DNA of 64,000 nt. Origin: Saururus chinensis (Eukaryota > Streptophyta > Magnoliopsida > Piperales > Saururaceae). Numbering within the stretch: the first letter of the stretch is position 1; each line of letters begins with the position of its first letter. Positions 24,240 through 37,079 of the stretch are shown piece after piece. The notes below the pieces were generated by a model that worked only from the letters and a program-made list of their open reading frames with translations, was not told where the DNA came from and ran no database searches. The position numbers were made by a program, and so were the translations under genes. The stretch is from contig CP141141.1 in NCBI GenBank assembly GCA_035235625.1, positions 42,927,719-42,991,718 of the forward strand. Reading direction: 5' to 3'.

Positions 24240-27200
24240 TGTCACACCCCGGCGCCGCCCGACCCAAGCTGAACCCGGTCCAGGGGCCAGTCAAGCGCAA
24301 GGGGGTGACAAAGAGAATTGAGATACGGTTTAGCGGAAGACTTAACCCTAATTACGGGTGAACTAACAACACTACGGAGTATGCACACCACTTTGAGCAA
24401 GAGTAAATAAGTAGAAAAGAAAGAGAGTTGCTTAATTCAAAATAAACAACTAGTCTCAAACTCACATGCTTAGTTAAACCATAGCCACTCTAGGCTCCAA
24501 AATAAGTCTTAAGCAACATAAATGTATAACATAGCATAAATCAAAATGAGAGTCATACACAAGGTCCTAAACATAAAGTATAAACCAAGGAGAATAAGTC
24601 ACATAAGAGTCTCCTCGATCACATCCAAGTCGTCTTCGATCTTTCCTCAAAGAGGAGATCATGTCCGTTTGCGTGTCACGCCACACAGCCCCAAAGCAAA
24701 ACACAATAAAGAGGGGAGAGTTTAACAAACTCAGCAATAGTTTTCTAATATACTATTAACATCGACAACACGACGGCATAATTACATAACCAATCAAAGC
24801 AAAGATTTACAAGATGAATCATTTTCTGATCTCACATAAACATCACCTAAACTTACATCATAGTGTATAATCTACATAGTGTCATTCACATCATATCAAC
24901 CTGAATGAAATGTATCTCTAACATACATATCACATCATGCTTCAACATCATATTAACTTGCATATAGTGTCTCAATCACACTTTCTGATCATGCATTCAT
25001 AACACATAAACCTGCATATAGTGTCTCAATCACACTTCTTCAAATCACGTATTCATAATATATCTTATCCATTCTTGCACGACAAACGTGTCAAATTACA
25101 TGTTACACAAACATGCATAGCATACATCATATACTTACATCAACATAAAACAAGAATGCCTCCATCAAGGAGTAATCACAATTTAGTGTCACAAAGACGG
25201 GAACACAGACAAGGCCACGAAGGCGTGTCATGGTCCAAATTCTACGAAAGAATTTAAGAAGTTCGGGGTTGTCAATCCCTAAAGGCTGCTCACCCAAACG
25301 ATCCTGGCCAAGGATGTCACATTCTCACGAAGAGAACCTAGAGCAGAGGTGTTCGTTTTGGGACATCTCCTGCGATGGGGAAGAGCCCGAGTTTCCACAC
25401 AGGAACCTCTAGAACACATGGTAGCCGGTGCACAGAGCATACCATACTGGATTCTTAGGGTTCAAAAGACAATAATAATCTCAAATCGCAAGACAAGTAC
25501 ACAACTCGTCCCCATATAATTTTCATTTAACTAGACTCAACCCGGGGAGTGCACATGTTCCACATAGGAACTCAAATCAAAACGTGTCCTTTTGGACCAA
25601 TCAGGTTTCGATTAAGCCGCAACCGATTAATCCGACACACAATTTCACCACATTGCATCCAATCGGTCAAACTCGATTAATCTCGATAAAGCATCAATTA
25701 AAATCAATTTTTCATGATGCATGCAACATGGTACATACGTGGGCAAGGCATACATGAATCCTAATTCATGCTAAGTGTTCTCATCAGCCCCTCATGCATC
25801 ATTCATAATCATAATATCAATGCTTATCATCAACATTAAATCCCACATATGTGTATGTGTACATAATAGAGGCATTTCCCTCAATGCATATCAACATGAT
25901 TGTAATCCACTCACTATCACACTACACGTGTATCACCTAATCAAGAAATTCTAGCGGAAATCATAGGTGAAGAATCATTAAAATCATAATTCAAATCAAA
26001 GCTTAACCACAAGCTAAACACATATAAGATCATTCACTTCATTCTTGAGCCATGACATTCACTAACATTCACACATCAATTAGCCATATCCCAACATGAT
26101 ATATCAGCCCACTAGTATGCTGTAGTACTTCTAAAAATACACATAACCATATAGAATCAACCATTCATAACTTCAAGATAGTAATTCCAACATCATATAA
26201 GAAATCTCAAGTCATTCTACATAACACTTAAACATATACCACAACTCCATAATCTCAATGGAATACCCTTCCAGTAGCATACTATAGCTCAAAATACTCC
26301 AAATACACATGAAAATGATATATCAAAGTAAGATTACCGAAATATACATCATGCAAATTACACACAATCTGCCGTGTAGACGTTAGAACGCCCAGTAGGC
26401 CGTTCGATTGGCTAAACGTAAATATTCTGAAAATACAGTGTTGTCATTCGAACGCCTAGTCAGGCCGTTCGATCGGCTAAACAGGAAACCAGTCGAAATT
26501 ACAGTGTTACAGTTCGAACGCCCAGAACGCCAATAAGGCAGTTCGACCTTCTTCTCCAATTCAAATCTTCAAACCGAAACTCCATTAACAAAACATAAAA
26601 TCACCATCTAACAACCTAAATGCTAATAAAATCTCAGCAAAATTTCCAGAAAGCTAATTTACCTCATAACAATATAAAACACTATGAAATCGGGATTAAA
26701 GATTATCATTTACTAATCATGTCATTAAAGTACTAAATCAAGTAAATCCACTCACAATAAACCATGAAATCAACAACTTTTTCATAGGAAAACTGAAATT
26801 TCAAAAGTCCATTACCTTTTCCCTTGATTAGGCTTCGATTTGATGGTCACCCTTCTTGAAAACCTTACAAAGACATAGAGTTTAAACTAAACTCTATTAA
26901 AACCGATTTAACATAGAAAAACCCAAATGAAAACTTAGATCTAGGGCTTGTTGAACATAAAAATTGGATTTTGAAATCTAGGGTTTGTAGTAAAGATGTA
27001 AATCAGTAGTTGTGGTGTTTAAAAATGAATCAAAACAAAGGGGAAATGGTAGATCTAGAAATGATTAAGAGGAAAACTAGGGTTTAGGGCTTGATTAGAA
27101 TAAACATACCTTAAGATCTTATAATCCGGGCCTAATTGGGGAATTAGGCCTAACCTCCCTTTCCTAGCCTATTCCCAAAATAAAAATGGCTCAAGTCATC

Positions 27201-27632
27201 CTATTTATAGTAAGGATTGGAGTGTATATGGGTAAATTGTGGGGTATGAATAGAAAAATAGGCTAAAAATGGGTAATTTAGCTATTTGAGCACTAATTAA
27301 GCCGGGGGAAATTATGAAAATTTTTTATAAAGGCTTGTGTTGATGTCTGGGTTAATTTTGTCCAAAAACTCAAATTTCGACGGTGGGGCCCATAGGGGGT
27401 CCCGCCAAACCCTAATTTTTGGAAAATTAGTAAAAATTCAGAAAAATCCCAAAAATTCAAATTTGACTCAAAATTACTTAAAACCAATAATTGTAAAGTT
27501 GATTTTGATTAAAACCATCAGAAACACCATTTATTTTTGAAACTACCGAATTAAATAAGAAATTAAGTTAACCACGCAATAACCGACGATTAAAATAAAA
27601 CGAAAACTGGTTTAGAAATGAGAGTCCTTACA
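24240..27632 (+). mobile_element. Large LTR, copy 1 (3.39 kb)
   Basis: It starts TGTCACACCCCGGCGCCGCC and ends GAGTCCTTACA. Its interior (GAGTTTAACAAACTCAGCAA, CCGGGGAGTGCACATGTTCC, GGGCCTAATTGGGGAATTAGG, GGTGGGGCCCATAGGGGGTC) is shared with the copies at 28896 and 37080. The flanks AGCGA and AATGA do not match, so it is either an old solo LTR with a decayed duplication or part of a rearranged element. TGTCAC..CCCCG ends are usual for plant Ty3/gypsy. Confidence 0.8.
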
Positions 27633-28310
27633 AATGAACCTGTGAAGATGTCTTCCAGCAAAATGTGCTTCATGGAACATACTTAGCATTACATTGTCAG
27701 CTAGTTTAACCTTCAGAATAGGGACTTTGTCAAGTCCCTCACTGTCATTCTGCAATTGTTGTAGTATACTACTAGTGGACCTCTGTTGGTTGCATCTAAT
27801 ATCAACTTGTAGAATTTCATCAATTAATCAGTATGTGCTATCTAATTCTCGATGGCCTAGATCCAAGAGGAGATTGCACTCATCAACCTCATATGACATG
27901 AATTGGATCAGTTCTTCAAGTGGTTGCCACCTTGAAAATTTTGAGTTGGCCCAAAGTATATGACATTGAGAATGTTTCTCAAAACATGTTGTGACTTCAT
28001 GGTCAGTGCCACAACTGAGAGTTGCTCTTGCAATGGTTTTGTCTTTGCAAACTATTATTGCTGATGATTTCTTTGTCATAGGTGTTAGTTGTGCAATTGG
28101 CTCTATGAATTTGGCAATAGATGTTAGCTTTTGTCCAACATTTGTTACAGGTTCCAAAATTTTGATACAAAATGTCTTTCCAATAGCAGGAAAAGGTCTT
28201 GAAAGTGTGGCCCTGTAAACCACCCTTATAATTTGCGTTGCATAGTTAACAGGCATGGCAACTAACTCACTAGGACCCTGGTCTTCAATAAAATTCAGAT
28301 GTTTCATATA
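27633..28310 (-). pseudogene. Unrecognised protein-coding relic
   Basis: The minus strand has a 159-codon open stretch (28307 to 27828) including VNYATQIIRVVYRATLSRPF, KILEPVTNVGQKLTSIAKFI and FSRWQPLEELIQFMSYEVDE. It is followed in another frame by VDIRCNQQRSTSSILQQLQN, VPILKVKLADNVMLSMFHEA and HFAGRHLHRF down to the LTR edge at 27632. The composition looks like a real host protein with one frame break, not like retrotransposon gag or pol. I do not know the family. LTR copy 1 is inserted directly against its 3' end. Confidence 0.5.
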
Positions 28311-28895
28311 TGCTAAGGATCTACGGTGCCACTTTATGTCATAATTATTTATATCTTTAATATAAAATTATGGTTGGATATTGTTTAGACATCATATTGG
28401 GTATATTTATATACTCAACATTCATGTGATGTAAGTACCTTGTAAAATTAAAGTTCCTTTAGAAAACTAATAGCGAGGTAAGGACAACATTGTGAGGCCA
28501 CTTGACATGTATTAATATATAAAGGGGCACAAAAGTTGCCTTCCTTTGAGTTATGTAAGTCATCATATCGAAATCTAAGAGTTAGTAGAGTTCAAACTCA
28601 TGCTAATGCGCATGAGCCCAAGCTCTTACAAACAGAACTCTTTTGAGAATTAGCGAAGACATGACCTTTTTGAAGTATAAAGTCTATTTTGGTCAATTGT
28701 TCACAACAAAGTAAAGAAAGAAAGAAAAAAAATATTTGCTTCGTGGACCAAAAATAAAATAAATGAAATGAATAGAATTTGATTGTTGGAAAGTGGGTTA
28801 TACTTTAATATAAATGAGAACACATAGGTAAATTAGTTGAAAGTTATGAATACCCCTACATTGCCTAAGAAATGGTGATGATGTTAGACCTATAC
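28311..28895. other. AT-rich spacer, no feature seen
   Basis: Nothing coding and no repeat ends were recognised between the relic at 28310 and the LTR at 28896. Confidence 0.5.
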
Positions 28896-31800
28896 TGTAA
28901 GAACTATTATCTTAAACCGGTTTACTTTTAATTTTATTTATTATTTAATCATCATTATGTGGTTTAAGCCATTTCTGGTCAATTTCAAAGATTTTCAAAA
29001 ATAAAGGTGGTTCCCAAAGGTTTTAAATAAAACAAGCTTCACATTTAAGAGTTTTAAGTGAATTTAAGTCATTTGGGAATTTTTGGAATTTTTACCGTTT
29101 TCCCAAAAAATTAGGGTTGGCAGGACCCCTTGTGGACCCCACGACTAAAATTGAGATTTTTAACCCAAAACATCACTAACATTAAACTAAGACATTAAAA
29201 AATTATTTCAGATTTTTTTTATCTTAATTAGGGTTTAAATAGCTAAATTACCCATTTTTAGTTATGAATTCTATTTGTACCCCCATATTTGATTAGGTCT
29301 AACCTCTTCCTTACTATATAAAGAAATAAGCTACCTCATTCCTATTTGGGAAATGGCTGAGCCTGGGATCAAGAGGCCTAATCCCCCATTTGCCTAAAAA
29401 GGAAGGAGACCAAGGTTTGATTTTCTTAATTTTTCCTTAATCCATTACAATTTTGCCTAAATCTTTTGAATATCTTCCTTTGCTTTAAATCAATCTTAGT
29501 TTTCACTCAAAAACTACTAATTTGGGTTTCTATTTCAAAACCTAATGTTTGAATTTCATTTTTGGGTCTCTAGAACCCTAAATCTACTTCTTCTTGAAGG
29601 TTTTTAGTGTTCCAAAATCGGATGTGAAAAGTATTAATGAAAATTATATTTTTGGGTAGGTTTTGGAGGAGATTAAGGAGCTATTTTCAAATCTTGTGGT
29701 GTTTTCAAATCTTTATTTTCGATGTATTTTCTTCAATGGATTCCATGTTTAGGGCTCTAATGGTAGATTAGTAAAAACTTAATCTTTTGTTATAATTTAT
29801 TAGGGCTTTGATTGAAAATGAGTAGATTTAGTATTCTGGAAGTTTTAATTAGATTTTTGTGAAGTTTAGAGTTTAATTAGAGGTTTTAAGTTCGATTGAT
29901 GATGTCTCAGTTTGGTTTTCAAAATGGAGAAGATGAACCAGACCTGCTGTTATGGCGATCGATCGGGCTTATAGGCCTATTGATTGGCAGTACAACAGAT
30001 TTTGGTTATTTTAATTCCTTTGTTTATTTTGATATTTCTACTCCCAAATATTATTTTTCATGTTCATGTGGGTTGATTTGAGTCGAATAAGCTACTAGAA
30101 GGGTATGCTAGTGATGTTGGAATATATGAAAAATGATTGGGTATTATGTGAAATTACATGATGTTGGTTAAACATGATAGATTTGTTAAATTGAATCTAT
30201 GATTTGAATAATGGTTTTTGATAGTTTTCCACTCATAATTCCAGTTTAGATCCATGATTAGATGTTAAGAAAAAGCATGTGTGTAGTGTCTTATGAGCTA
30301 TTGTCAAAGCATGGTCATATGCTTAGGAATATATGTTGTATTTTAAACACACACATGCGGGGAAATTAATTATGAAATCATGGTTGTTTACTACTCGAAT
30401 ATGATGCATGTGGGGACTAATGGGAGCACATTCCATGTGTTGGAATTCATGTAGAGATTACTCACGTATGTATCATGTTGCATGCATCATGAAACAGATT
30501 TCATGAATGAGACTTTACCGATGTTTAGCTGTGGTTGATCGATTGGATGTAATGATGTGAGATTGTGTGCCGGATTAGTCGATCGTTGGCTTAATCGAAA
30601 CTTGGCTAGTCCGAAAGGACATGATTTCGATTTGAGTTCCTATGTGGAACATGGATACTCCCCGGGTTGAGTCGATCTGAATTGAGTTGAGATGAATGAG
30701 GATGAGTTGTGTACTTGTCTTACGATTAAGATTTAATGAGATAGTTATCTGGACCCTGAGAATCTATAGTGGTATGCCTTTGTGCACCGGCTACCACGCG
30801 TTCTAGGTTTCCTGTGTGGAATATAGACTCTTCCCACTGCAGAAGATGTTCCAGGGCGAACATACCTACTCTAGGTTCTCTGTGTGAGATTTCGACATTC
30901 TTTGGCCAAGATTGTCTAAGGCAAGCAGACTTAGGGGCTGACCACCCCTAATACTTTATGTTTTTTGTATTATCTCCATGATGTGGACATTTACCATTTG
31001 TTGATGATGCATGTATATGAGATAATATTATGCCCATGTTACACAGGTTGTGTCGGGATAATTTAAAATTATGTAACACATGTTAATATGATTTACTATA
31101 CATGATTTAGTATCGTATGATCGAGACTCTTATCATGCAAGGGGAATGATCTATGGATAAATGATATGAATATGCATTGTATGAGTACGTGTTGTGTACA
31201 CGTGTTGTGCATATTGAATGCTATGAAGGAGAATGAGTTGATATGCATGATAGTGAATGTGATGGTGTGAGAATCACTAGTTTTGCAGGATGGATGTTAG
31301 ATCATATTATAATCATTTATGCCCTGATTTCGAGCTATGTGTTACATGCATGCTAGATCTTTTACTTATGGACAGGTAGGGGTTTAGTAAGGGGGGTGAT
31401 AAGAAAAGGGGTATGCCATGTTATTTATGGATCTCTATTACTATGTTGTTGCGTTGTGATGATTTTTTGACTTAAGTCATCATTTTCAAACCATTACTAA
31501 GTTTCATACTCACCTTTTTTTCTGTGATTTATTTTGGGGTTTCACAGTGCGATGTACAGACGAGCAGGATTCCCTATATGAGGGACGACATAGGTACTCG
31601 TGGGATTAGCCTTGGTTGCATCCAGATGATATTTTATTTTTTAATTTTTCTCATGCTTGACATTAGAGAACACTATATAGTAGATTATGTATCATGCCCA
31701 CATTTATCTGTTTTTCTTAAACTTGTCTAAGCGTTTCTGGTTTCGAGCCATGTGTAGGCTCTAAAGACTGTTATGTGGGTTGGTGTGAGGATTATGACAA

Positions 31801-31995
31801 TTTTTATTATCCTCTTTGTTAACTTTATTTCTCTTGCTCAAAGGACATTAGGTGCATTACTCCGTTATGTGAATCGCCCGTTTGATGGGCTAAGACTTGA
31901 GCAATATGTTAATCTGTCAATTTTTGTCGCCTCTACGCGCTTGACTGGTCCTTAGACCGGGTTCAACTAGGGTCGGGCTGTGTCGGGGCGTGACA
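28896..31995 (-). mobile_element. Solo LTR, copy 2 (3.10 kb), inverted
   Basis: On the minus strand it reads TGTCACGCCCCGACACAGCC to GATAATAGTTCTTACA. It is flanked by a perfect 5 bp duplication TATAC at 28891-28895 and 31996-32000. It is homologous to copies 1 and 3 over its length. No internal region is present, so it is a solo LTR that inserted independently of copy 1. Confidence 0.92.
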
Positions 31996-32000
31996 TATAC

Positions 32001-32611
32001 ACCTAAGTGAGCTAACCCACACATGTGCCCACACCATTGTCCGTCTGGAGGGTTCGATTCGAACGTGTGGCCGAGTCAAGTTGAGTTGGGTCAACAAACT
32101 AATTATTTTCAGAATAAATTCATTTAGTTTTTTCTTAACCCAAAATGGATCCGGGTTTCTCTTAACCAAAATGTGTATGTTAATGAGCAAACTCGTCCAT
32201 TTGAACGAGACGTGTTGTCTTTAACGGTAATTTTTATAAAATACTAAAAATTATTTTTTTGAATAATCTTTTACTAGATTTCATTACCGCATTCTGTGTG
32301 AGAGCAATTACATAATACTAGTTCGTTGTATACTCTGTATGAAAGTGCTTCTATAGCGTATAGTAAATTATTTTATCCTTGGAGATAAACACCCGAGTGA
32401 TTCTTAAATACCAGTAAAAAAACATAATTCTATTTTAAAAATAAAATATATGACGTTTGATTCGGTCTAGATTTTCACTTTCGGAAACTTTTTTCATTGC
32501 AAAAATTACTTCGGTAAAAAAATAACATATTTCACGTGACATAACTTAGTGAATCAAGCAACCTTATCGTTTCTTAAATAGTTTTATTGCATGAAATGTC
32601 CATTCTTGGAT
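32001..32611. other. Intergenic, 3' flank of the ERF gene
   Basis: This is AT-rich DNA without a recognised feature. Confidence 0.5.
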
Positions 32612-33478
32612 TTATTGCATGAAATTATATCTAGCGGTGGCAATGACAGACATGGGTATGGAGGCCGGAGCTAGGGAGGTGGCAATAGTAGCTGTAGTTG
32701 TAGTAGCATCAGTGGGAGAAATGGCCATGGAGGGCAGAGCCTGGGAGGTGGCACTGGTGGAGGAAATCGTAGTAGTAGCAACAGTAGAAGCAATGTGCAC
32801 GAAGGGCTGAGCATGGGAGGTGATCAGACTGCCACGCTGCTGCTCCATCCAACGGTAGAAATCGCGGTCCCCGTTGCCAAGATCTTCCCACGAGCTGCTT
32901 ACCGCATGGTTGTTCCCAGTCGGTGCGGATTGCTCCTCTCGATGCTCAGACTGTCGCTGGTCCGGGAAGGGGAAATTGAGCTTGGCGCGGGGCCCACGGA
33001 ACTCCAGCGCGGCCCGGTCGTAAGCCCTGGCCGCATCGGCGGCTGTCTCGAAGGTGCCGAGCCACACCCTTTGTGCCCTCCGGGGGTCTCGGATCTCCGC
33101 CGCCCACTTACCCCACGGTCTCTGTCGCACGCCCCTGTACTTGTGCTCCTTTCTTTTCTTCTTCTTCGTCATGGCCGCCGTCTTCTTTTCCTCGTCGTCC
33201 TCGAACAGCTGGCAGCCGAGGCACCCTTCGATGCCGCACGACGAGCAAGTCTCGCCACCCGGAAGCGGAGGCGGAATGGGCGGAGCGTGAAATTCTTCCT
33301 CTCTGCCAGATTCCGTAACCGAGTTGCCGGAAATGACACGCACGAGGGCGGAGACCATGATAGAGGTCTCCTGGTCGCGAGAAGGGCCGAACCGCTGAAA
33401 ATTAGTCGGTGGGTCCAGTAGAGGCGGCGTCGGTTGGCCTCTACTTCCCTGCTCAGGCCTTCTTCGACTGGGGGACAT
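32612..33478 (-). CDS. AP2/ERF transcription factor, group X (ABR1/RAP2.6L-like)
   Basis: This is an intronless 288-residue protein. Residues 113-171 form one AP2 domain ([20 protein letters not shown], then [20 protein letters not shown], ending AKLNFPF) with the Ala and Asp expected of the ERF subfamily, which binds GCC boxes. A basic stretch KKKKRK at 105-110 is a likely nuclear signal. Cys78, 81, 86 and 89 make a CX2CX4CX2C motif, the mark of ERF group X (ABR1, RAP2.6, ERF109 relatives), which respond to stress, wounding and hormones. The tail is Ala/Thr/Ser-rich. The start at 33478 is the first ATG in frame. The gene lies at one end of an inverted duplication whose other arm has a broken copy at 44094-44503. 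Confidence 0.93.
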   Translation of the reverse strand: MSPSRRRPEQGSRGQPTPPLLDPPTNFQRFGPSRDQETSIMVSALVRVISGNSVTESGREEEFHAPPIPPPLPGGETCSSCGIEGCLGCQLFEDDEEKKTAAMTKKKKRKEHKYRGVRQRPWGKWAAEIRDPRRAQRVWLGTFETAADAARAYDRAALEFRGPRAKLNFPFPDQRQSEHREEQSAPTGNNHAVSSSWEDLGNGDRDFYRWMEQQRGSLITSHAQPFVHIASTVATTTISSTSATSQALPSMAISPTDATTTTATIATSLAPASIPMSVIATARYNFMQ

Positions 33479-34690
33479 GACGCCGGAAGGAAAGATTTCG
33501 GGGGGGCAGTGGGCTGGGTTGGTGCTGACGAATCGTAGAGGGAGAGCTCGGTGTGGGCTTTTATTGGGAGGAAGAAACAGCAGCTGTGCGGACTGCGGAG
33601 TGGTCGGAAAGTAGCTATAAGGTTTAAGGCTAGCTAGTTGGCATTCTGGATGGCGGGTACCAGAGAGTGACGTATTTGCCGAAGAACAACATGGTCAACG
33701 CGGTTGGCTCAAATTTGTAGAAAGTGTAATCTGCGGACTGCGATACGAGGATGTTTCTATGGATACGTGCGTTCATGGAACAACTTCCACTCTACTGTTT
33801 TCTTACTTTATTTCCCACCCCATTTAAATTAGATTTTTATTTGTATAGTGATGGCCATTTATTAATAAAATAAATATGTTTGAGTGACGTTAACTTTTAC
33901 ATCTTAAAATATTGTTTTATTATTTCAAAACTGCTGATGAGTGAGAATGAGCTCACTTTTAATATGTTGCAATGATACTAGATGATTAGTTGGTCTTGGT
34001 TCTTGAGAATGTACAAAAAAATAATATGAAATTTATGAGAGTTTGAAAATACTAAGTGAATACTTTTTTTAACTAATCCGTGTCTTTAAAAAGAAAAAAA
34101 TGTGTAAAACAAATCTAAACTAGATCTTTTATTAAAGTAGAATAGGAAGAACTAGCCTTCACTGCAATTTTGTGCTGGGTAGTACACTGTTGAACACCTT
34201 GGCCATTGGATGATGATCCCACGGCCAAGGTTCCAGGGGCAGCCCGTGCGGCCGTATGTGGCTCCAACTCAAGCTATCCACACTCAAATTGAATGAAATA
34301 AAGTTATTAATCTAAACTTGATGATTACTTGTTGACCACTACTGGCTTCGCCCCGGTCGTTGGATCGATGATAGTATTTTCACAAAGTGGGGCTGGCCTT
34401 TGTCGCAACATGTGTCATTTTTTTTGTTTTTTGTTTACCACAAACGCGAATGTGCATACCGCGCTGCACATGTTAGCTTTCCCTCCAAACAAACCCTAAA
34501 CTCTAAATTTTAAACCCCAAATCTTCTTTTCACAAAACTGATGTAGTTATACGAGGACTTAACCTGCAAGCCATCCCCCCAAGGGTTAAAAACCTCTCTT
34601 CAAGTCATCCTCCCCCCCTCCTCTCTGATGTAGTTGTACGAGGACTTGACCTGCAAGCCCTCCCTGCCAAGGTTGGAAACCTTTCTTCAG
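33069..34690. repeat. Inverted duplication, left arm (ERF 5' half plus upstream)
   Basis: From within the AP2 coding region through the ERF promoter this is the reverse complement of 42957-44503. Shared landmarks are the GAACAACTTCCACTC region at 33779 against 43790, CTTACTTTATTTCCCACCCC, and GCGAATGTGCATACCGC against its complement near 43120. The distal part holds a small tandem duplication (GATGTAGTTATACGAGGACT at about 34542 and again at about 34626). Confidence 0.88.
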
Positions 34691-34734
34691 TCCCCATTTA
34701 AGTGACAATAATATGGCTAAGAAAAATAAAAAAT

Positions 34735-36167
34735 TAGGGTTGTACCAAAAAATTGAAACCGAAACCGAACCGAACTGGGTAAAACCAAACTGAAATTTAA
34801 TAGTTCAGTTCAGTTCCAGTTCGGCTCTAAAGAAAAAAAAATCAAGTAAATTTCGGTTCAGTTCGGTTTTACGAAAAAAAAACCGGAACCGGAACCAAAT
34901 CGAACCGAAATATCTACATATATAAAACCCTTCACTCACTTTCGATCTTACGCCCTTTCCCAACTCCGAACCCTAAATCTCATTTCGCCCCCAAATCTCT
35001 CCCAGTCCCTTTACCGGAGGCAGCACCACGGTGGCTCCTTCTAACGGTTGGACCGTCGGAGGGACAACTTCTACCTTCTGGAAATACCGTCACCCTCGTC
35101 GGCAGTAGTGGCTCCGGCAAAAGCACAGTCGTCTCTCTCATTGAAAGATTTTACGATCCCACTTCAGGTAATGGATGCGAACTTAACAATCTCCTCCTTT
35201 TCTCATTCTGGGTCTAAATCCTCTGCTTGTTCAGTGTCATGGGTATCTCATAAGTGTTCCCGGGCCACTGTGTTTCCTTACTCAGCAAGAGTGCTTGCCT
35301 CTTTGTTTGGGAGATTTGATCGAACATACCGTATTCGAAGTATGGGCTCGATTCAACTCCTCTGCTCTTTTTTCTTGTGAAAACGGAGGAATTCCTGTTC
35401 TGGACTGATAGTTTGTCTTTGAGATTTGATTTGAAGACATCCAGAAAGCACAAAATTTATGAGCTTTAACGGATTTTCCCCGTACACACCCTTCCTCTTT
35501 TCATTTTTTTGCCTTAAATTTTGCCCGTTCGTGAGCCAGCAAATGACGCAATCAATGAACTCCTGCCATGGTAATTCTTCCAACAGTGTTCTTCTCTGAG
35601 CCTTCAAATCTCTTCTCCACATGGGAGCCCAACATTCTCTTGTTTCTTTACTGTTCCACTGTGAGTTTCATAAATTTCCTTCAACGTCATTTGAAGTTCA
35701 TCAATCAAAAAGTCCATTGCTCTGTTAATCCTCAATGCTCCATTTTTTTTCTTTTTCAAAAAAAAAAAATTGCAGGCACCTTCATCGGAGGGCTTCTCAT
35801 ATTAAGAGGACTTGCTGTGGGAGCTTCGTACTAAGAGAAACAGATAATTACTCAGGGTCAATACGGCAGTGTAATAGGTTTAGGCTCTCTATATTTTGTA
35901 ATAATTTTGTTCCTGCTAAACACTTATGTATTCGTGGATGATAAATGTTCTAGCTTGCAATCTTGTATCAATTTTTTCAAAAGTAATTTTATTAAAATGT
36001 TCGGTTCTCATTAGGTTTCGGTTCAGTTTCGGTTCTTATCTCGGTTCGGGTTCGGTTTGGTCCCTGTATCACGGTTCCACAATTCGGTTCATACATCTCG
36101 GTTCCACAATTTGGTTTGGTTCGGTTTCAACAGGAACCACCCGAAACCGAACCAAGATGCAGCCCTA
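34735..36167. mobile_element. Non-autonomous hAT element with captured gene DNA, 1433 bp
   Basis: The ends TAGGGTTGTACC and, inverted, TAGGGCTGCATC are flanked by a perfect 8 bp duplication TAAAAAAT at 34727-34734 and 36168-36175, the hAT signature. Both subterminal zones are packed with ACCGAAC / GTTCGGT words in opposite orientation, as hAT transposase-binding repeats often are. No transposase is present. The interior (about 34930-35830) is GC-richer, gene-like DNA that includes an ABCB-transporter exon. Confidence 0.92.
35062..35168 (+). pseudogene. Captured ABCB (MDR/PGP) transporter exon with Walker A
   Basis: The bases encode [20 protein letters not shown] and then [15 protein letters not shown]. 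This is the Walker A P-loop (GSSGSGKST) and the following helix of an ABC transporter nucleotide-binding domain, closest in wording to plant ABCB proteins. A GTAATG donor follows at the exon end. The surrounding 35170-35830 may include the next intron and other exons that I cannot place. It is only a fragment of the roughly 1250-residue parent. Confidence 0.85.
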
Positions 36168-36175
36168 TAAAAAAT

Positions 36176-37079
36176 ATACTTTTTGGTCTTAATTTAATAG
36201 TTTTATTTTTTTAATTATTTTTTAATAATAGTTTTATTTTATTAAATATTAATAATTGGGTATTTAAGTTTATTTTTCTTTCTCTTATATGTGATTTTTT
36301 TTATTTAATAAAAAAATAAAATTGGAATTTAGTTATTAATATAAGATGAAAAAGTGTATATATATATAATAAATATTTAAATAAATAACAAAAAAATTAT
36401 ATAATTTAAAATATTAAAAATAAGATGTCTTTTATAATATATTAATAAATAATAATTTATTATAATAACTTTAAAAAAAGTTAGTGACTGAATAATATTA
36501 TTAAAGAGTTTCTTAGTCAAGAGCCCAAAGATTATAAAACTAAAAAAATAAATGGTCAAAGGACTACGTAATACAAAATACAAGTAGTATATATTTTACA
36601 CATACATATAAAATATTTAATCTATATTTTTAAAAAATATAGATAATATAATATTTATTAAAACACGTCTATTTCTCCCCCAAAAAATGTTGAGAGCCCC
36701 CCACCACATAAAAATAACAAACATTTTTTTTACAACTCAATACCCCTCACACCTCCTTATAATTTTACTTATGTCACCCTAACACCCTAAAACTTCTAAA
36801 GGTTTTTTAATCGGTGGTACCCTCCGCTAAATAAATTGATTTAGACGGGGGCCTTAAGTTCCTGTCAAATTCTACATATTGTGACGGTGACCACCTCCTA
36901 CTAGGAGTTTTTGAGAAGTTTTTAAGTTTCATGGCGGGGGGTACCCAGTCAAATAAAACCCTATTATACGGAGAACAAAAATTCTCATCAATATTTGCAA
37001 TATTGTGGCGGTGACCTCTCAACACCATAAACCATCCAGAAGTTTAAAAAATCTCCCAAGGTTTCTTGGCGAGGGATAC
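36176..37079. repeat. Left part of duplicated segment A (AT-rich plus 124 bp subrepeats)
   Basis: From about 36345 it is collinear with 47962-48665 (GATGTCTTTTATAATATATT, GTTAGTGACTGAATAATATT, GGTCAAAGGACTACGTAATA). At 36816 and 36940, about 124 bp apart, repeat units start GGTACCC and contain the word GGTGAC after a TAAATAAA segment. A third starts at about 37075 and is split by the LTR at 37080. Confidence 0.82.

Noticed and set aside
24240..31995. A single composite element bounded by inverted LTRs
   Set aside because: The two LTRs are in opposite orientation, and the right one has its own perfect TATAC duplication, so it inserted independently.
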